A DNA stretch of 64,000 nt from Rubrivirga sp. SAORIC476 (lineage in GTDB: Bacteria > Bacteroidota > Rhodothermia > Rhodothermales > Rubricoccaceae). The notes beneath the pieces were generated by a model, which saw only the letters and a program-made list of their open reading frames with translations, did not search any database and was not told where the DNA came from. Numbering within the stretch: position 1 is the stretch's first letter; every line of letters starts with the position of its first letter. The stretch lies in assembly GCF_002283555.1 (NCBI RefSeq), contig NZ_MVOI01000003.1, positions 2,029,578-2,093,577 of the forward strand. The letters run 5' to 3'. Below, piece after piece: positions 8,908-16,676 of the stretch. A program made the position numbers and the translations under genes.

Positions 8908-10305
8908 CTACGCCGTCATCTCCTCGACTTCCTCGTCCAGGTTGTAGCGCTTGCGCTTCTCCCAGAGCGTCTTCTTGGAGATGCCGAGCAGCTTGGCGAC
9001 GTCGGCGTAGGACGAGTTGCGGTTGTTGGCGAGCGTGTGCTTGATGTACTCGTACTCGAGCTCCTCGAGGGCCGCGCCGGAGCGGAAGCGGAACGTGTCG
9101 GCGTCGGAGGCGGCGCCGTCGAACGCGTCGGTCTGGAGGAGGACCAGGTCGGCGGCGTCGAGCGTGGGCGTCTTGGCGAAGATCATGGCCCGCTCCAGGA
9201 CGTTGCGCAGCTCGCGGACGTTGCCCGGCCAGGAGTGGGCGACGAGCTTCTCCTCGGCCGCCTCGGTGAAGCCGTCGAAGGGCTTGGCGAACTCCTCCGC
9301 GAAGCCCGTCGCCACCTTCTCCGCGATGGCGAGCGCGTCGCGGCCCATCCGGCGCAGCGGCGGCAACTCCAGTGCGACCACGTTGATGCGGAACAGCAGG
9401 TCCTTGCGGAACTCCTTCTCGGCGACCTTCTCCTGCAGGTTCGCGTTCGTCGCACAGACGATGCGCGTGGTCACCTTGATCTCGTCGGTCCCGCCGAGGC
9501 GGCGGAACTGGCGGCTCTCCAGGAAGCTGAGCAGCTTCGACTGGAGCGGCAGCGACATCGAGTCGATCTCGTCGAGGAAGAGCGTCCCGCCGTCGGCGAC
9601 CTCCAGCAGGCCGGGCTTCGCGGCGCGGGCGTCGGTGAAGGCGCCCTTCTCGTAGCCGAACAGCTCGGACTCCAGCAGGTTGTCCGGCAGCGCGGCGCAG
9701 TTGATCTCCATGAACCGCCCCGCGGCCCACTTGGACGCGTAGTGCAGCGTCTGGGCGACGAGGTTCTTGCCCGTCCCGGTCTCGCCGCGCACGAGCACGG
9801 TCGTGTTGGGGATGTCGGCCAGCGTCTGGATCGTGTCGCGGACCGTCTGGACCTCGTCGCTCGTGCCGATGATCTTGCCGACGTCGTGCTTCTTCTTGCG
9901 CGTCTGCTTGATCTCCTGGAGCTCCTTCTTGTCGGAGTACAGGTCGAGCGCCTTCGACAGCAGCGCCCGCATCTCCTCCAGGTTGACCGGCTTCTGGAGG
10001 TAGTGGAACGCGCCCAGGCGCATCGCCTCGACGGCCGTCTGCACCGACGAGTGGGCCGTCATCACGATCACGGGGAGCGTCAGGCCGCGCTCGCGGAGAG
10101 CCTCGATGAGCTCCATGCCCGATATGTCGGGCATCATCAGGTCGGTCAGGACGAGGTCGGGCGTCTTGCCGTCGTCGATGGCCTGGAGGAGCGGCTCGGC
10201 GGACGTGAAGCCGGTCGCGGCGTAGCCGTCACGCGCGAGCACCTTGGCGAACAGCTCACCGATCTTGGGGTCGTCGTCGACGATGAAAATGCGCTTCTGG
10301 CTCAT
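8908..10305 (-). CDS. NtrC-family sigma-54-dependent response regulator
   Basis: 465 residues from ATG 10305 ([12 protein letters not shown]). Receiver domain 1-120 with phospho-acceptor Asp55 (TDLMMPD) and Lys105. AAA+ domain: Walker A GETGTGK 174-180, Walker B LFLDEID 242-248. The sigma-54 contact loop reads GAFTDA (221-226) rather than GAFTGA, a variant found in some enhancer-binding proteins. The C-terminus carries a Fis-type HTH ([22 protein letters not shown]). No cognate histidine kinase is adjacent. A TACGAaTCGTA palindrome and a -10-like element lie just upstream. Confidence 0.93.
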   Translation of the reverse strand: MSQKRIFIVDDDPKIGELFAKVLARDGYAATGFTSAEPLLQAIDDGKTPDLVLTDLMMPDISGMELIEALRERGLTLPVIVMTAHSSVQTAVEAMRLGAFHYLQKPVNLEEMRALLSKALDLYSDKKELQEIKQTRKKKHDVGKIIGTSDEVQTVRDTIQTLADIPNTTVLVRGETGTGKNLVAQTLHYASKWAAGRFMEINCAALPDNLLESELFGYEKGAFTDARAAKPGLLEVADGGTLFLDEIDSMSLPLQSKLLSFLESRQFRRLGGTDEIKVTTRIVCATNANLQEKVAEKEFRKDLLFRINVVALELPPLRRMGRDALAIAEKVATGFAEEFAKPFDGFTEAAEEKLVAHSWPGNVRELRNVLERAMIFAKTPTLDAADLVLLQTDAFDGAASDADTFRFRSGAALEELEYEYIKHTLANNRNSSYADVAKLLGISKKTLWEKRKRYNLDEEVEEMTA

Positions 10306-10338
10306 TGGAGGGGAGATCGCAGGCGGTCCGGGAGAAGC

Positions 10339-10355
10339 CAATGGTACGAATCGTA
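10339..10355 (-). promoter_or_regulatory. -10-like TACCATTG with adjoining palindrome TACGAaTCGTA
   Basis: On the minus strand TACCATTG (10339-10346) is 33 nt before the regulator start. The perfect 11-bp palindrome TACGA-a-TCGTA (10345-10355) overlaps it by two bases and could be an autoregulatory site. Confidence 0.4.
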
Positions 10356-10369
10356 ACGGCTTCGCGCCG

Positions 10370-11332
10370 TTATTCGGTGGCGATCCGAGTCTGTCTGACA
10401 GGCGTCCGCAGCGACGGCGCGACGACGCGCAACGCCCCCGGCCGCACCTCCACCTGAACGTCGACCGCGTCCAGGGTCAACACCTCGCCATCGGTCTGGA
10501 TGCCGACCGCGCCCGCCTCGACGGCGAGCGACAGCGCCGCCACGCGTCCCATCGTGACCTCCGGCGCCGTCACGTGGGCGCCGCTGAACGTCTGGGGCAG
10601 GAGGCGGAGCGCGCGGGCCGTCCGCACGTGGCGGACGAGACACACGTCGAGCAGCCCATCGTCCAGGACGGCGTCGGGCGTGATGAGGAAGCCCCCGCCG
10701 ACGGAGTGCCCGAGGCCGACCTCGCACAGGAACAGCGGCCCGTCGTAGGCCACTTCGGTCTCGCCGCCGGTCGTCCGCACGCGGACGCGGAGGGTGGGCC
10801 GCCGCCACGCCCAGAGCGTCCTGAACACCGCCGCGAGGTAGGCCGCTCGGCCGCCGAGCCACTTCGTCTCGGCCGCCACCCCGGCCGCATGCGCGTCGAA
10901 GCCCATCCCGAGGCAGTTGGCGGCCACCCGCTCGTGCGTCCCGCCGCGCGCGTCCGCCCACCAGACGTGCCCGACCTCGATCGCCCGGTGCGGCGCCGTG
11001 GCGAGCTGACGGCAGGCCGTCGCGAGGTCCGCGTCCATGCCGAGCGCGGTCGCGTAGTCGTTGCCGGTGCCCATCGGCAGCACCGCCAGGGTACCCTCGG
11101 TGCCGACGATCCCGTTGACGGCCTCGTGGACCGTCCCGTCGCCGCCCGCGACCACCACCAGCGCGCCGCCGAGGCCGAACGTGTGGGCCATCCGCTCGGC
11201 GTCGCCGGGGGCCAGCGTCTCGTGGATCGCCGCCTCGACGCCTGCCTCGGCGAGGTGCCGGGCCAGGGGCGCGGCCAGCGCGCGGTTGCGACCCCCGCGT
11301 GCGGCGGGGTTGAGGAGGACGTGAGCCGTCAT
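10370..11332 (-). CDS. Diacylglycerol/lipid kinase, YegS/LCB5 family
   Basis: 320 residues from ATG 11332 (MTAHVLLNPAARGG). N-terminal nucleotide-binding motif NPAARGG, then the family signature GGDGTVHE (about residues 73-80) and PMGTGND (about 95-101). These enzymes phosphorylate diacylglycerol or related lipids at the inner leaflet, recycling them into phospholipid synthesis. The C-terminal beta-rich domain (FLCEVGLGHSVGGGF...) is present, so the protein looks complete. It is divergent from the importer genes at 11367, with only 34 bp between. Confidence 0.92.
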   Translation of the reverse strand: MTAHVLLNPAARGGRNRALAAPLARHLAEAGVEAAIHETLAPGDAERMAHTFGLGGALVVVAGGDGTVHEAVNGIVGTEGTLAVLPMGTGNDYATALGMDADLATACRQLATAPHRAIEVGHVWWADARGGTHERVAANCLGMGFDAHAAGVAAETKWLGGRAAYLAAVFRTLWAWRRPTLRVRVRTTGGETEVAYDGPLFLCEVGLGHSVGGGFLITPDAVLDDGLLDVCLVRHVRTARALRLLPQTFSGAHVTAPEVTMGRVAALSLAVEAGAVGIQTDGEVLTLDAVDVQVEVRPGALRVVAPSLRTPVRQTRIATE

Positions 11333-11339
11333 GGCCGGG

Positions 11340-11347
11340 TAACTTAG
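11340..11347 (+). promoter_or_regulatory. -10-like element TAACTTAG
   Basis: TAACTTAG lies 20 nt before the start at 11367. The leader is too short to hold a cobalamin riboswitch. Confidence 0.4.
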
Positions 11348-11366
11348 CCGTCTGCACCCGCCTGCC

Positions 11367-12254
11367 ATGCACCGCCTCTTCTTCGCCCTCGTCGGTGCCC
11401 TCGTCCTCGCCGCATGTGGCCCCGCTGCGCCCGGCTCGGTCACCGACGACCTGGGGCGGACGGTAGCCCTGGGGGGCACGCCGGAGTCGGTGATGTCGCT
11501 GGCGCCCAACATCACCGAGCTGGTGGCCACGGCGGCAGGCGTCGACCGCCTCGCTGGCGTCGGCATGAGCGACGACTTCCCGGCGGGCGTCGCCCAGCGG
11601 CCCCGCGTGCAGACGCTGCCGTTGGATCTGGAGGGCATCGTCGCGCTCGCGCCGTCGCTCGCCATCGGCTCAGACGACGTCAACACCGCCGACACAGCCG
11701 ACGGGCTGGAGGCGCTCGGCATCCCCGCGTACCTCTTCCGCTTCGACGAGGTCGCCGACGTGCCACGCGCGCTGCGGACGCTCGACACGCTCCTCGCCGT
11801 CTCCGGTGGCGCCCCGGCCGCGGCCGATTTCGAGCGCCGCGTCGCCGCGGTGCAGGACGCTGTGTCGCCGTTCTCGTCGCCGCGCGTGCTGCTGCTGGTC
11901 GGCTCGGAGACGCTCTACGCCTTCGGCCGCGACTCGTACGCGAGCGAGCTGGTGCGGCTGGCAGGGGGCGACAACCTGACCGACGCCTTCGAGGGTGCGT
12001 CGTCGGTGCCGAGCGACGAGGTGGTGCTGGAGATGGCGCCCGAGGTGATCATCGTGCTCTCCGGCCCCGACTTCGATCCGGCGAGCCTGCTCCGGGACCA
12101 CCCGACGTTTTTCAACCTGCCCGCCGTCGTGAACGGGCGGGTGTACGGGATGGACCCGGACCTCGTCAGCCGGCCCGGCCCGCGGCTCGTGGAGGGCCTG
12201 GAGCGCCTCGCGCGGCTGCTCCACCCCGAGGCGTTCGCCGCCGGGGCGGCCTGA
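11367..12254 (+). CDS. ABC transporter substrate-binding lipoprotein, BtuF/FhuD type
   Basis: 295 residues; lipoprotein signal with lipobox LAAC at 14-17. The mature protein has the PBP-like pattern of helical-backbone binding proteins for cobalamin, heme or siderophore: DDLGRTVALGG, SVMSLAPNITELV, LDLEGIVALAPSLAI, VLLLVGSETLYAFGRDS, and a final ARLLHPEAF. It binds ligand in the periplasm and delivers it to the permease encoded 3 nt downstream. No ATPase gene follows in the window, so the transporter is incomplete here. Ligand cannot be told from sequence; the PNITE segment is common among BtuF-like proteins. Confidence 0.88.
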   Translation: MHRLFFALVGALVLAACGPAAPGSVTDDLGRTVALGGTPESVMSLAPNITELVATAAGVDRLAGVGMSDDFPAGVAQRPRVQTLPLDLEGIVALAPSLAIGSDDVNTADTADGLEALGIPAYLFRFDEVADVPRALRTLDTLLAVSGGAPAAADFERRVAAVQDAVSPFSSPRVLLLVGSETLYAFGRDSYASELVRLAGGDNLTDAFEGASSVPSDEVVLEMAPEVIIVLSGPDFDPASLLRDHPTFFNLPAVVNGRVYGMDPDLVSRPGPRLVEGLERLARLLHPEAFAAGAA

Positions 12255-12257
12255 GCC

Positions 12258-13262
12258 GTGAGCCGCACCGCCTGGGTCGGGCTGGCGCTGGCCGTCGCCA
12301 CCGTGCTCGCGGTCGCGGCCAGCCTCGTGTGGGGCAGCGCCGATCTGGGGCCGGGCCGCGTGTGGGCCGCCCTCGTCGGACGGGGCACCGAGGTAGACGC
12401 GACCATCGTGTGGGCGCTCCGCGTGCCGCGCATCGTGCTGGCGTTGGCCGTCGGCGGCGGGCTGGCGGTGGTGGGCGTGGCGATGCAGGCGCTCGTCCGC
12501 AACCCGCTCGCCGAGCCGTACCTGCTGGGGGCTTCGTCGGGCGCGAGTGCGGGCGCGGCGCTGTTCTACCTCGGCTTCCTGCCCGCGGTCGTCGCCAAGA
12601 CCGTCTCGATGCCGGTCGCAGCCGTCGCGGGCGCATGGCTGGCCGTCCTCGCCGTGTTCGCTGCCGCCCGGCGCGGCCCGACGCTCTCGACGACGCGCCT
12701 GCTGCTCGCGGGCGTCGCCATGTCGGCGCTGCTGGGCTCGGTGACGGCGTTCGTGACCTACGCCAGCCCGGAGCCCGACAAGCTGCGGGCGGTCCTGTTC
12801 TGGCTGCTCGGGTCGCTGTCGCGGGCGCGGTGGGGGACGACGTGGTTGCCGCTGGTCGTGTCGCTGGCGTCGCTCGGCGGCCTGTGGGCGCTGGCGCGTC
12901 CGCTGGACCTGCTCTCGACCGGTGAGGAGCCCGCCGCGGCGCTCGGCGTGCCGGTCGAGGCGCTGAAGCGGGCGCTGATCGCGCTCTCCGCCGTGGCGAC
13001 GGGCGTGCTGGTGGCGTCGGCCGGGGTGATCGGGTTCGTGGGGCTGATCGTGCCGCACGCGGTCCGCCTCGTGGCCGGGGCGCCGCACCGGCGACTGGTA
13101 CCGCTGGCGTTCGTCGGCGGCGCGCTGTTCCTGCTCCTCGCCGACCTCGCCGCGCGGACGGTGCTCCCCTCCCAGGAGGTGCCTGTCGGCGTGCTGACGG
13201 CCATCTGCGGCGTGCCCTTCTTCCTGGCGCTGCTGCGCCGCTTCGGCTCGGGACTGGCGTAG
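12258..13262 (+). CDS. FecCD-family ABC permease, BtuC-like
   Basis: 334 residues from GTG 12258, with about ten membrane segments and the family patterns LRVPRIVLALAVGGGLAVVGVAMQALVRNPLAEPYLLG and GFVGLIVPHAVRLVAG (the coupling-helix region). It forms the channel of a cobalamin/siderophore-type importer with the binding protein just upstream. Normally an ATPase gene would follow; instead an EthD-like lipoprotein gene comes next, so the ATPase must be elsewhere or is shared. The motif-rich sequence and normal length indicate a complete protein. Confidence 0.93.
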   Translation: MSRTAWVGLALAVATVLAVAASLVWGSADLGPGRVWAALVGRGTEVDATIVWALRVPRIVLALAVGGGLAVVGVAMQALVRNPLAEPYLLGASSGASAGAALFYLGFLPAVVAKTVSMPVAAVAGAWLAVLAVFAAARRGPTLSTTRLLLAGVAMSALLGSVTAFVTYASPEPDKLRAVLFWLLGSLSRARWGTTWLPLVVSLASLGGLWALARPLDLLSTGEEPAAALGVPVEALKRALIALSAVATGVLVASAGVIGFVGLIVPHAVRLVAGAPHRRLVPLAFVGGALFLLLADLAARTVLPSQEVPVGVLTAICGVPFFLALLRRFGSGLA

Positions 13263-13397
13263 ACGCGCTCACTCGGGGGGGCGCCTCTCTTCTCTCTCGC
13301 TGTGACAGGGAAAAGGCGACGGCGAGCGCGGGCACCGAGCGTTCGGCCATACCGTGTCAGGGACCGTCGCCCCCGAAGTCCTCCACCCCTCCCAACC

Positions 13398-13841
13398 ATG
13401 TCCCGTTCGTTCCGCGCAGCCTCACTCACGGCTGCCGCTCTGGCCGCCCTTCTCGTGTTCCTCGCTCCGGGGTGTACCTCCGCGCAGGGCGCACGCGCCT
13501 CTGCTCCCGCGCCGCGCGTCGCGTCGGGCGCCGTTCAACTCGTGGTCCTGTACCCCCAGCCCACCGATGCCGACCAGTTTGAGGCGGACTACCGGGCCCA
13601 TCTCCGACTCCTCCATGACGCGATGGGGTTCGACGACGACGCCCTCCCGTACACGGTGACTCGGTTCCGCCCGACGGCGACCGGCCCCGCCCCGTACTAC
13701 CAGCAGTTCACGTGGACCCTTCACTCGGCTGCAGCGCTACAAGAGGCCCGCGCCCGGCCGGGGATGCAGGAGGTCGCCGCCGATGCGGTCAGGATCTCGT
13801 CCGGCGGAGCCCCCGTCATCATGGTCGGCGACGTTCGGTAG
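13398..13841 (+). CDS. EthD-like domain lipoprotein
   Basis: 147 residues from ATG 13398 (MSRSFRAASLTAAAL), giving a signal ending in a lipobox APGC; the frame opens further upstream without a signal. The mature part (VQLVVLYPQPTDADQFEADYRAHLRLL ... QQFTWTLHSAAALQEARARPGMQEVAADA) fits the EthD/ferredoxin-like dimeric alpha-beta barrel fold, normally cytosolic, here apparently exported. Function unknown; proteins of this fold are often small accessory or degradative enzymes. About 135 bp separate it from the permease. Confidence 0.7.
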   Translation: MSRSFRAASLTAAALAALLVFLAPGCTSAQGARASAPAPRVASGAVQLVVLYPQPTDADQFEADYRAHLRLLHDAMGFDDDALPYTVTRFRPTATGPAPYYQQFTWTLHSAAALQEARARPGMQEVAADAVRISSGGAPVIMVGDVR

Positions 13842-13906
13842 ATCGCGGGCGCCGTTCCCCACGCACCCGTCGCTTTGGGTTTTCTCCCGACGCGTATCCT
13901 CGCCCG

Positions 13907-14479
13907 ATGCCTCCGCCCCCGCTCCGTCGCCTCTTCCTCGCCCTCGACCTGCCGCCCGACGTGACGGCCGCGCTGACGGCATGGCGCCCCCCGATCCCCG
14001 GCGCGCGGTGGCTCCCCGAGGACCACCTCCACCTGACGACCCGCTTCCTCGGCCCGACCGACCCGGAGCGGCTGGCGGCGATCACGGAAGTCGTGAGGGG
14101 TCTCCGCTCGGACCCCGTGCCCGTCACCACCGGCGCCCTGCTGCGGCTGCCGTCGGCTCGGCGCCCCCGCGCGCTGGCCGCCGCCGTGGACGACTCGCGA
14201 GCCCTGCGCGCGGTCGTCGGCCGCCTCGACCGACGGCTCGCCGAGGTCGGCGTGCCGGGCCGCGACCTCGCGTTCCTCCCACACGTCACACTCGCGCGCT
14301 TCCGCCCGCCCGACCCGACCGTACTGCGGAAGGCGCTCCGCGGGATCGACCCGCCATCCGCCTCGGGCGTCGCCGCGTCGGTGTCGCTCGTCGAGAGCCT
14401 GCCCGACGATACCGGCGCGCACTACGTGACGCTGCTGCGCGTGCCGCTCGTGGAAACCGCGCCCGCCAGCGGGGGGTGA
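13907..14479 (+). CDS. thpR: RNA 2',3'-cyclic phosphodiesterase (2'-5' RNA ligase family)
   Basis: 190 residues from ATG 13907. The two catalytic H-x-T-x motifs of the 2H phosphoesterase family are present: HLTT at 42-45 and HVTL at 126-129. N-terminal RRLFLALDLP is typical of ThpR. It hydrolyses 2',3'-cyclic phosphate RNA ends to 2'-phosphates. It heads a tight run of genes: 7 nt to the HipA-like kinase, then DUF3037, then an acidic unknown protein. Confidence 0.9.
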   Translation: MPPPPLRRLFLALDLPPDVTAALTAWRPPIPGARWLPEDHLHLTTRFLGPTDPERLAAITEVVRGLRSDPVPVTTGALLRLPSARRPRALAAAVDDSRALRAVVGRLDRRLAEVGVPGRDLAFLPHVTLARFRPPDPTVLRKALRGIDPPSASGVAASVSLVESLPDDTGAHYVTLLRVPLVETAPASGG

Positions 14480-14486
14480 GCACGCC

Positions 14487-15329
14487 ATGTCGATCTCCAC
14501 CCATGCGGCCCTCCGCTACGTCACGCCGCTCCGCGAGGGCGGCTCGCTGCCCGCGCTCATCGAGACCGAGGCCGGGCTGTACGTCGTCAAGTTCCGCGGC
14601 GCCGGGCAGGGGGCGCGCGCGCTCCTCGCCGAGCTGATCGTCGGCGGGCTGGCTCGGGCGCTCGACCTGCCGCTGCCCGACCTCGCCCTGGTCCACCTCG
14701 GCGACGGCTTCGGGCGGGCCGAGCCAGACCCCGAGATCCAGGACATCCTGCGCGGGAGCGGAGGCGAGAACGTGGGGCTCGCGTTCGTGCCGGGCGCGTT
14801 CGCCTACGAGCCCGCCGCCCACGCCGACCTGATCGACCCGGACCTCGCCGCCGACATCGTCTGGCTGGACGCGCTGACGACCAACATCGACCGGACGGCC
14901 CGCAACCCGAACCTGCTCGTCGCCCGGAGTGAGGAGGGGCCGAAGCTGTGGCTCATCGACCACGGCGCGGCGCTCTACTTCCACCACAACTGGGCGAGCG
15001 TGGACGCCGAGCGTGCCCGCGCTCCGTTCACGCCGATCAAGGACCACGTCCTCCTGCCCGTCGCCGGGCCGGTCGACGTGGCCGACGCCCGGCTGGCGCC
15101 CCGTCTCACCGAGGCCGCCCTCACCGACGTGTTGGCGACCGTCCCGGACGCACTGCTGATGGACGCGCCCGAGGGCCGCGAGCCCGCCTTCGACACGCCC
15201 GCGGCGGCCCGCGCCGCCTACGCCGACTTCTTCCGCGAGCGCCTCGCTGCGCCCCGCCGGTGGGTCGAGGAGGCGGTCCGCGCCCAGGCTGAGCGCCCGG
15301 ACGCGTCGCCCCTCCCGTACCGGCGCTGA
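14487..15329 (+). CDS. HipA-like kinase fold protein
   Basis: 280 residues. The sequence follows the HipA-type kinase pattern: ETEAGLYVVKFRGAGQG (lysine strand, about 27-43), a helix with LLAELIVGGLARALDLPLPD, the catalytic region DALTTNIDRTARNPNLLV (residues about 130-147, N-x-D and R-N-P-N) and the metal-binding WLIDHGAALYFHH. It lacks the N-terminal HipA_N domain and is shorter than HipA (about 440). No HipB-type antitoxin is adjacent; instead the stop is followed one base later by a DUF3037 gene. Kinase activity is inferred from retained residues; the substrate is unknown. Confidence 0.8.
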   Translation: MSISTHAALRYVTPLREGGSLPALIETEAGLYVVKFRGAGQGARALLAELIVGGLARALDLPLPDLALVHLGDGFGRAEPDPEIQDILRGSGGENVGLAFVPGAFAYEPAAHADLIDPDLAADIVWLDALTTNIDRTARNPNLLVARSEEGPKLWLIDHGAALYFHHNWASVDAERARAPFTPIKDHVLLPVAGPVDVADARLAPRLTEAALTDVLATVPDALLMDAPEGREPAFDTPAAARAAYADFFRERLAAPRRWVEEAVRAQAERPDASPLPYRR

Positions 15330-15330
15330 G

Positions 15331-15753
15331 ATGCCCGCTTTCGACTACGCCCTGCTCCGCGCCGTCTGGGTGCCGTCCGGCGACGCCGTGACGGTGGGCG
15401 TGGTGCTGCAGTGCCGCCAGGCGCGCTTCCTCGACGCCCGACTGGTCGACGCCGCCGCCGCCGCCGCCCGCCTCGGGCTCGACGCCGACCTGCTCGCCCG
15501 CGCCCTCGGCGCGCTCCGCCAGATCGTGGCCGGCGGCCCCGAGGCGGGTCCGGTGGGTCGGCTCCCGGCGTCCGAGCGGTTCCACTTCCTGACGGCCACG
15601 CGGTCGACCGCGCTCCAGCCGTCGCCCGTACGCACCGGCGTCACCGACGACGCAGCGGCGGCGCTGGACCGCATCGCGGCGTCCCTCTTCGGCGCATCCG
15701 CGTACGGAGATCGCGCGGACCCCGGAACCCCACGGGCGCCGTCCGGCGTCTAG
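15331..15753 (+). CDS. DUF3037 family protein
   Basis: 140 residues beginning MPAFDYALLRAVWVPSGDAVTVGVVLQC, the typical opening of DUF3037 proteins (a first strand, then a G-V-V-L/I strand). The start codon lies 1 nt after the kinase stop, so the two are almost surely co-translated. DUF3037 genes are known as neighbours of HipA-like kinases in many bacteria; the pair has no established function that I know of. No signal peptide or membrane segment. Confidence 0.75.
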   Translation: MPAFDYALLRAVWVPSGDAVTVGVVLQCRQARFLDARLVDAAAAAARLGLDADLLARALGALRQIVAGGPEAGPVGRLPASERFHFLTATRSTALQPSPVRTGVTDDAAAALDRIAASLFGASAYGDRADPGTPRAPSGV

Positions 15754-15779
15754 CGAGGCCTCTCTCTCCCCTCCGTTCT

Positions 15780-16595
15780 GTGTTCGACGACGACGACTTC
15801 GACGCTCCCCTCGCTGACCTCGACCCCGAGACGGTGGCCGCCTTCGACGGGGCCGCTGCGGAGGCCTTCGCCGACCGCAAGGCCCGTCTGACGCGTGTCC
15901 TCGTCGACGGTGAGACGGGCGTCCTCTACGAGTCGCTCGCGCTCTTCGCCGAGCCCCTCTTCGCGCTCTACGACCTCGACGCCGCCGACGCCTTCCGCCT
16001 CCGCACCGAGCCCGAGGCCGTCGCCGACGACACGGTCGCGCTGCTGGAGACGGCCCGCGTGCTGTGGGCCTTCTTCTCGCTGCCTGCCCCCGACCGCGCC
16101 CACAAGCGATCGGCGCTCGCCGCCCAGCTCGTCGGTGAGGACCCCTCCGAGGAGGACTGGATGGGCCTCGACGGGCTCCTCGGCTCGGTCGAGGTCCACT
16201 GGCAGGCCATGCTGCCCGAGGAGATCGAGATGGCCCAGCAGACCGGGCACCCGACGCTCGGCTTCGACGACCTGCTTCACCACCCGGCCTTCCGCGTCGG
16301 CACCGAGGAGGACGACGCGACGCACGCGGGCTTCGGCCCGGACGGTCTCTCGGAGACCGAGGCCCGCGCCCGCTTCGCGCAGCCGCTCCTGGAGTCGGAC
16401 GCGGTGATGACCGACCCCGACGCCTTCGAGGACGCCCTCGCCCGCGCCGACGAGTATTGGGACCTCGCCCGCTCCGGCGGTGACCCTGACGCCTACTCGA
16501 CGTCGTTCGCCGAGGCCGACCGCGCCCGGGTCGCTGACGAAGCCCGCACGATGGTCGCCCGCTTCCGGGAGCTGTTCCCCGAGCACGCCGCCTGA
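15780..16595 (+). CDS. Acidic cytosolic protein, unknown function
   Basis: 271 residues from GTG 15780, 26 nt after the DUF3037 gene. It begins with an acidic cluster (FDDDDFDAPLADLDPE) and stays strongly acidic and helical throughout, with no signal or membrane segment. Notable segments: ARVLWAFFSLPAPDRAHKRSALAAQL and DWMGLDGLLGSVEVHWQAMLPEEIEMAQQ. I do not recognise the family. Being last in the thpR-kinase-DUF3037 run, before a hairpin terminator, it may work with them or simply be co-expressed. Confidence 0.65.
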   Translation: MFDDDDFDAPLADLDPETVAAFDGAAAEAFADRKARLTRVLVDGETGVLYESLALFAEPLFALYDLDAADAFRLRTEPEAVADDTVALLETARVLWAFFSLPAPDRAHKRSALAAQLVGEDPSEEDWMGLDGLLGSVEVHWQAMLPEEIEMAQQTGHPTLGFDDLLHHPAFRVGTEEDDATHAGFGPDGLSETEARARFAQPLLESDAVMTDPDAFEDALARADEYWDLARSGGDPDAYSTSFAEADRARVADEARTMVARFRELFPEHAA

Positions 16596-16601
16596 GGCCG
16601 C

Positions 16602-16621
16602 CCGCCTCGGCGCTGAGGCGG
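16602..16621 (+). terminator. CGCCTC/GAGGCG hairpin after the thpR-kinase operon
   Basis: CCGCCTC and GAGGCGG pair across a 6-nt loop, 7 nt after the stop of the acidic protein. There is no T-tract. Confidence 0.55.
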
Positions 16622-16647
16622 ACGCTGTGAGAGCGCTCCGACGGGGA

Positions 16648-16655
16648 TAGGTTGG
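16648..16655 (+). promoter_or_regulatory. -10-like element TAGGTTGG
   Basis: Lies 29 nt before the start at 16677 and fits the TAnnTTnG pattern. Confidence 0.5.
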
Positions 16656-16676
16656 AGGTCCCGCCCCGACCTGTCC

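Noticed and set aside
11333-11366. Possible cobalamin riboswitch before the importer genes
   Set aside because: The gap to the divergent gene is only 34 bp.
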